64,000 nt of DNA from Scytonema tolypothrichoides VB-61278 (lineage in GTDB: Bacteria; Cyanobacteriota; Cyanobacteriia; Cyanobacteriales; Nostocaceae). The notes under the pieces were generated by a model. That model was not told the DNA's origin. It did not search any database and worked only from the letters and a program-made list of their open reading frames with translations. The DNA is taken from NCBI RefSeq assembly GCF_000828085.3, contig NZ_JXCA02000002.1, positions 133,136 to 197,135 on the forward strand, given 5' to 3'. Shown here in pieces: positions 63,894 to 64,000 of the stretch. A program made the translations under genes and the position numbers. The stretch's first letter is position 1. Every line of letters begins with the position of its first letter.

Positions 63894-64000
63894 CTTCTAC
63901 TACTCATTGCTATTCCCGTTATTGGCGTTGCACTTTCGGTATTTACGTTTGTACGACAAGGGGAATTTATTTACAGGGTTATGACATTGTTTGCACTTTC
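63894..64000 (+). other. Possible membrane-protein frame at the right edge
   Basis: After TGA at 63891-63893 the frame reads LLLIAIPVIGVALSVFTF then VRQGEFIYRVMTLFAL to the edge. It looks like a membrane helix plus a loop, but there is no ATG, GTG or TTG near its beginning, so it is either the start of a gene using an unusual codon or a broken one. Confidence 0.25.

Larger units (their letters stand above)
63014..64000. other. Right-hand non-coding region
   Basis: About 990 AT-rich bases. It contains two hairpins in series (63338-63386) and, at the edge, an open frame without a start (63894-64000). No other gene could be supported. Confidence 0.45.

Overview
The window is chromosomal DNA of a filamentous, heterocyst-type cyanobacterium (order Nostocales). 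Evidence: many GCGATCGC (HIP1) octamers, heptanucleotide TTCCCTG and TCATTAG tandem repeats, a biliverdin-type cyanobacterial phytochrome (CphB) with its response regulator, a 40-residue NdhP-like NDH-1 subunit, an FtsH of the thylakoid type, and the order prfB - DUF3285 - ybeY - dgkA - glutamine amidotransferase familiar from cyanobacteria. The genus cannot be fixed from the sequence alone.

Layout. 1-3.3 kb: minus-strand alkanesulfonate cluster (ssuA, ssuD, ssuC running off the left edge). 3.4-5.1 kb: a decayed STAND-NTPase tail, a BON-domain gene and an IS200/IS605-derived remnant. 5.2-13.9 kb: housekeeping genes, including prfB with its programmed +1 frameshift, ndhP, a beta-CASP-like hydrolase, a Nif3-like gene and a YjbQ gene. 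14.3-15.6 kb: a solitary phage-like lytic transglycosylase gene. 15.9-22.5 kb: a glycosyltransferase, cphB-rcpB and a large hybrid histidine kinase. 22.9-33.0 kb: a bacteriocin-export (NHLP/NHLM) locus with an HlyD-type adaptor, a C39-peptidase ABC transporter and a second ABC transporter. It is split by a YefM/YoeB toxin-antitoxin module, decayed AbrB-type genes and a GC-rich repeat island. A short double-glycine-leader peptide gene lies on the opposite strand within it. 33-41 kb: two Uma2-type genes, a class V aminotransferase, a RecB-like nuclease with a duplicated 3' end, a PEP-CTERM protein and a phytase-like esterase. 41-48 kb: mobile DNA (an IS110 element inside a split MITE; a TnpB element with a divergent ribbon-helix-helix gene), with tRNA-Asp and gltX between. 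48-52.7 kb: an isochorismatase-like gene, ftsH, a DUF4334-type gene and an acetyltransferase. 52.9-61.1 kb: a full sulfate uptake locus (cysA, a CysR-like regulator, two NIL-domain proteins, cysW, cysT and two sulfate-binding proteins). 61.2-63.0 kb: a secreted protein and a CadD-like transporter. The last kilobase is largely non-coding.

Function. The window carries both organosulfur (ssu) and inorganic sulfate (cys) uptake genes. The two sulfate-binding protein genes share a TACG-N18-CGTA motif upstream, a possible operator. The bacteriocin locus is the strongest candidate for something undescribed: a full export apparatus with a small hydrophobic GG-leader peptide gene nearby. Repeats are abundant. 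At least two dispersed families preserve hairpin arms while changing arm sequence or loop, which argues that the folded form matters. No CRISPR array and no rRNA gene was seen.
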